From Solirubrobacterales bacterium (lineage in GTDB: Bacteria; Actinomycetota; Thermoleophilia; Solirubrobacterales; 70-9): a DNA stretch of 7,402 nt. The stretch lies in assembly GCA_030152805.1 (NCBI GenBank), contig JASLIG010000081.1, forward strand, positions 1-7,402, given 5' to 3'. Shown here piece after piece: positions 4,771-7,402 of the stretch. The notes under the pieces are model-generated. The model made no database searches, had not been told where the DNA came from, and saw only the letters and a list, made by a program, of their open reading frames with translations. Position 1 is the stretch's first letter, and the number at the start of each line of letters is the position of its first letter. The position numbers were made by a program, and so were the translations under genes.

Positions 4771-5820
4771 ATGGGCCTATTCGGATACCTCAGAGGGCTC
4801 GGCGGTCGCGACATGGCCGTCGACCTCGGCACGGCCAACACGCTCGTCTACGTGCGCGGCCGCGGCATCGTCCTTTCCGAGCCCTCGGTGGTGGCGATCG
4901 ATTCGCACAACGGCCAGGTGCACGCGGTCGGCGTCGAGGCGAAGCGGATGCTGGGGCGCACCCCAGGCAACATCGCCGCAATCCGCCCGCTCAAGGACGG
5001 CGTCATCGCCGATTTCGACGTCACCGAGCAGATGCTGCGCCACTTCATCAAACAGGTGCACTCCAACCGCTTCGCCCACCCACGCGTGGTCGTCTGCGTG
5101 CCCTCCGGCGTCACCGGGGTCGAGAAGCGGGCGGTCGAGGAGGCCTGCCTTTCCGCCGGCGCCCGCCAGGCCTACCTGATCGAGGAGCCGATGGCGGCGG
5201 CGATCGGCGCCGGCCTGCCGGTCGCCGAGCCAACCGGCTCGATGGTCGTCGACGTCGGCGGCGGCACTACCGAGGTGGCGGTGATCTCGCTCGGCGGCAT
5301 CGTCGTTTCGCAATCGATCCGGGTCGGCGGGGACGAGCTCGACGAGGCGATCGTCAACCACTGCAAACACGAGTACAAGTTGGCGATCGGTACCCAGACC
5401 GCGGAGGAGGTCAAGCTCGAGGCGGGCTCGGCCTCGCCGCTGCCGGAGGAGGTGCGGGCTGAGATCCGCGGTCGCGACCTCGTTTCCGGCTTGCCGAAGA
5501 CGATCGAGCTCGGCTCCGAGGAGGTGCGCGAGGCGCTTGGGGAACCGGTCGGGCACATCGTCGAGGCGGTCAAGGACACGCTCGACCGCACGCCGCCGGA
5601 GCTGGCGGGTGACATCATGGACCGCGGCATCACCCTCGCCGGCGGCGGCGCCCTGTTGCAAGGACTCGAACAGCGCCTGCGCGACGAGTGCCAGATGCCC
5701 TGCCAACTGGCAGAGTCACCGCTGACGTGCGTGGCGGTGGGCTCCGGACTCTCGCTGGAGGAGTTCGAGACCATCCACCGCGCCAGCAAGCAGAATTCCG
5801 GGACCAGGCGCTTTGCTTAG
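4771..5820 (+). CDS. mreB: Rod shape-determining protein MreB
   Basis: This bacterial actin homologue forms membrane-bound filaments that guide the elongation-phase peptidoglycan machinery. The 349-aa product starts MGLFGYLRGLGGRDMAVDLG, with a short hydrophobic/basic N-terminus suited to membrane contact. It then has the actin-fold signatures: phosphate-1 loop DLGTANTLVYV (18-28), phosphate-2 loop DVGGGTTEVAV (161-171), the EEPMAAAIGAG connecting motif (138-148), and the adenosine loop LAGGGALLQGLEQ (289-301). The length is normal. ATG 4771 was chosen because it supplies the usual MreB N-terminus; the frame is open further upstream but that part only shadows maf. GGAAG at 4754-4758 lies 12 bases before the ATG, a weak and slightly distant ribosome site. 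It is followed by mreC after 38 bases. Confidence 0.97.
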   Translation: MGLFGYLRGLGGRDMAVDLGTANTLVYVRGRGIVLSEPSVVAIDSHNGQVHAVGVEAKRMLGRTPGNIAAIRPLKDGVIADFDVTEQMLRHFIKQVHSNRFAHPRVVVCVPSGVTGVEKRAVEEACLSAGARQAYLIEEPMAAAIGAGLPVAEPTGSMVVDVGGGTTEVAVISLGGIVVSQSIRVGGDELDEAIVNHCKHEYKLAIGTQTAEEVKLEAGSASPLPEEVRAEIRGRDLVSGLPKTIELGSEEVREALGEPVGHIVEAVKDTLDRTPPELAGDIMDRGITLAGGGALLQGLEQRLRDECQMPCQLAESPLTCVAVGSGLSLEEFETIHRASKQNSGTRRFA

Positions 5821-5858
5821 GCCCGCTTCATCGCAAGTCTCCAACCTAGGTCTTCACT

Positions 5859-6710
5859 GTGTACCGAAAGCAAGTACGCCGCCGTAGGGCGGTGCTGGCG
5901 CTGCTGATCATCGGCTCCTTTGCCCTGCTCACGGTTACCTACGGGCAGGGCTCGAATGGCCTGCAGCGCGGGGTCAGCACGATCTTCAGCCCGGTCCAGG
6001 GGGTTGCCGACCGTGCCCTCAAGCCGGCCCGCGACCTGGTCGACTGGTTCGACGCGACCTTTGACGCGAAGGGCGAAAACAGCCGCCTCAAGGAGCAGCT
6101 GGTCAAGGAGCGGCGCCAGGCGGTGGCTGGCCAGGAGGCGCTGCAGGAGAACGCGCAGCTGCGCAAACTGGTCGCCCTCGACAAAAACCCGCCGCTCGTC
6201 TACACCAACTACGAGCCGGTGACCGGCCGCGTGATCGCGCGCTCGCCGACGCTCTGGCGCTCGAGCGTGACGATCGACGTCGGCAGCGGCGACGGCGTGC
6301 ACGAGGACGATCCGGTGATCAGCGGCGACGGCGTCGTCGGCCGCATCGCCGCGGTCGAGCCGGGTTCTTCACAGGTGATGCTGCTCACCGATCACGCCAG
6401 CGCGATTACGGGCAAGGTCCTGCCGGCCGGCGCCCAGGGCGTGGTCAAGCCCGAAGTCGGCGATCCCGAACACCTGATCCTCGACTTCATCGACTCGACC
6501 AAACGGGTGCACGGCGGCCAGACGGTTGTCACGGCCGGCTGGCGCGCCCAGGGCATCGCCTCGCACTTCCCGCCGGGCCTGCCGCTGGGAGAAGTGACGA
6601 AGGCATCGGTGGTCGAACAGGAGGCGAACGAAAAGGTCGACGTTCGCCCTTACGCGGACATTCGCAACCTCGACCTCGTCCAGGTCCTGACCGGGGGCTC
6701 TCGGGGATGA
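5859..6710 (+). CDS. mreC: Rod shape-determining protein MreC
   Basis: MreC is a bitopic inner-membrane protein that links the MreB cytoskeleton to penicillin-binding protein 2 and RodA in the elongasome. The 283-aa product has a basic cytoplasmic start (MYRKQVRRRR) and a transmembrane helix at about 11-28. A coiled coil follows at about 71-107 (ENSRLKEQLVKERRQ onward), then the double beta-barrel domain at about 118-280, with recognisable SGDGVVGRIAAVEPGSSQVM and LPLGEVT segments. The start is GTG at 5859 with AGG at 5848-5850 and eight bases of spacing. The stop overlaps the mreD start as ATGA, implying coupled translation. Confidence 0.95.
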   Translation: MYRKQVRRRRAVLALLIIGSFALLTVTYGQGSNGLQRGVSTIFSPVQGVADRALKPARDLVDWFDATFDAKGENSRLKEQLVKERRQAVAGQEALQENAQLRKLVALDKNPPLVYTNYEPVTGRVIARSPTLWRSSVTIDVGSGDGVHEDDPVISGDGVVGRIAAVEPGSSQVMLLTDHASAITGKVLPAGAQGVVKPEVGDPEHLILDFIDSTKRVHGGQTVVTAGWRAQGIASHFPPGLPLGEVTKASVVEQEANEKVDVRPYADIRNLDLVQVLTGGSRG

Positions 6711-7255
6711 TCCTGACCCCGAAGATCATCGCCCGCATCGCTGCGATTGGGCTGATCGGCGTGCTCCTGCAGCTCTCCTTCTTCTCGCAGGTCGAACTCT
6801 TCCACGTCAGTCCGGACATCCTGCCGGCGCTGGTTGTCTGCCTCGCCCTGCTCGGGGGCAGCCTCACCGGCGCCGTCGCCGGCTTCTCGATCGGCTTCTT
6901 CGTCGACTGCCTGCTGGTCGAGGCGCTGGGGATCTCATCGCTCGTCCTGCTCGGCATTGGCTACTTCGCCGGCGTCTTCCGCGAGCGCTTCGAGTTCCAC
7001 GGCTCGCTGGTGCCGGCGCTGCTCTGCATGGGTATGACCCTGCTCGCCGAGCTCGGCTTCGCCGCGATCCAACTGCTGCTGGGGATCGACGCCCCGGTCA
7101 GCATCCTGATCGTCCGCGACCTGATCCTCAAGAGCGTCTACGCCTTCTTCCTCGGCTGGCCGATCTACCTGCTCGTCCGGCGCGCCCTGCGTCCGGCGTT
7201 GGTCGAGGAGCCGAAGGTGCAACGGCGTCGGCAGCCGACGGTTTTGGGGGCCTGA
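6707..7255 (+). CDS. mreD: Rod shape-determining protein MreD
   Basis: MreD is a polytopic inner-membrane partner of MreC in the elongasome. The 182-aa product is very hydrophobic, with about five to six predicted spans: roughly residues 8-27, 37-70 as one or two, 73-90, 100-124 and 133-157. It ends in a basic cytoplasmic tail (EEPKVQRRRQPTVLGA). FVDCLLVEALG and the later RDLILKSVYAFFLGWPIYLL fit the family pattern. The ATG overlaps the mreC stop by four bases. The expected next genes in this cluster, the penicillin-binding protein 2 gene mrdA and rodA, are not in the window; instead a structured repeat follows eight bases after the stop. Confidence 0.93.
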   Translation: MILTPKIIARIAAIGLIGVLLQLSFFSQVELFHVSPDILPALVVCLALLGGSLTGAVAGFSIGFFVDCLLVEALGISSLVLLGIGYFAGVFRERFEFHGSLVPALLCMGMTLLAELGFAAIQLLLGIDAPVSILIVRDLILKSVYAFFLGWPIYLLVRRALRPALVEEPKVQRRRQPTVLGA

Positions 7256-7256
7256 T

Positions 7257-7275
7257 GGGAGGGATGGTGGGTGGG
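7257..7275 (+). other. Candidate G-quadruplex motif after mreD
   Basis: Four GGG runs at 7257-7259, 7261-7263, 7269-7271 and 7273-7275 are separated by loops of 1, 5 and 1 bases, which meets the usual G3 quadruplex pattern. It begins one base after the mreD stop codon and overlaps the left arm of the terminal inverted repeat, so quadruplex and hairpin would compete. Confidence 0.5.
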
Positions 7276-7402
7276 CCTCTGCGGGAATTGACGCCCCAAG
7301 AGCTGTGCTCTTGGGGCGAATTTGGTGCGCGGCTTTCCCCGCGCATTCACCGGATTGCATTTCCGCCGCTACGCGACATTCCCGCTGAGGCCCACCCACC
7401 AT
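7264..7402. repeat. 139-base inverted-repeat element after mreD, at window end
   Basis: Bases 7264-7279 (ATGGTGGGTGGGCCTC) are the perfect reverse complement of 7387-7402. After one T-T mismatch (7280/7386), GCGGGAAT (7281-7288) pairs with ATTCCCGC (7378-7385), giving 25-nt arms. Inside, CGCCCCAAGAGC (7292-7303) pairs perfectly with 7307-7318 across a TGT loop. AATTTGGTG (7319-7327) pairs, with wobbles if RNA, with CACCGGATT (7348-7356), enclosing CGCGG/CCGCG. The result is a three-way-junction fold. Bases 7357-7377 are unpaired in this model. No ORF is plausible here. It may be a non-autonomous mobile repeat, or a structured leader of the unseen downstream gene. The right boundary is set by the window edge, so the arms could extend further. 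Confidence 0.85.

Noticed and set aside
3489..4841. Long reverse-strand open frame of about 450 codons across ndk and maf
   Set aside because: It lies antisense to two genes with clear family motifs, has no recognisable domain, and such frames are common in GC-rich DNA.
1..7402. tRNA, rRNA, CRISPR array or transposase gene
   Set aside because: No cloverleaf with CCA-type end, no regularly spaced direct repeats, and no transposase motifs were seen on either strand.

Overview
The window is a GC-rich, almost fully coding stretch with every recognisable gene on the + strand. The order is valS (3' part), folC, a 42-aa membrane ORF, a membrane zinc-ribbon gene, ndk, maf, mreB, mreC, mreD. The order valS-folC-(membrane protein)-ndk-mreBCD is the classic actinobacterial cell-wall/housekeeping cluster, as in Streptomyces. 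The composition, the maf gene between ndk and mreB, and the membrane zinc-ribbon protein point to a deep-branching actinobacterium such as Thermoleophilia (Solirubrobacterales-like). That placement is inferred from gene order and composition, not from any search.

Region 1 (1-2874) holds the end of valyl-tRNA synthetase, folylpolyglutamate/dihydrofolate synthase and a tiny single-span membrane protein, tightly packed and probably co-transcribed. folC has no ATG, GTG or TTG in a sensible place. A strong Shine-Dalgarno sequence points to an AUA codon that overlaps the valS TAG stop. valS carries an AT-rich pair of perfect hairpins, read in frame, in the linker between its catalytic and anticodon-binding parts.

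Region 2 (2875-4162) starts with a 115-base gap containing a 46-base imperfect palindrome and a possible promoter. The zinc-ribbon membrane protein and nucleoside-diphosphate kinase follow, overlapping by 32 bases. Between ndk and maf lies a 117-base element bounded by a perfect 22-bp inverted repeat that touches the ndk stop codon and the maf start codon.

Region 3 (4161-7402) holds maf (nucleotide pyrophosphatase and septation-linked protein), then mreB, mreC and mreD, the core of the rod-shape elongasome. mreC and mreD are coupled by an ATGA overlap. After mreD there is no further gene. The last 139 bases form a second long inverted-repeat element with 25-nt arms and internal hairpins, ending exactly at the window edge. 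Its arms share the core GGTGGGTGGG with the ndk/maf element.

The ordinary genes cover translation, folate metabolism, nucleotide supply and clean-up, and cell elongation. The unusual part is the set of structured palindromic elements: two with GGTGGGTGGG arms, one shorter palindrome, and one pair inside valS. They look like a small-repeat population, or structured RNA elements, inserted into a conserved operon without breaking any gene.
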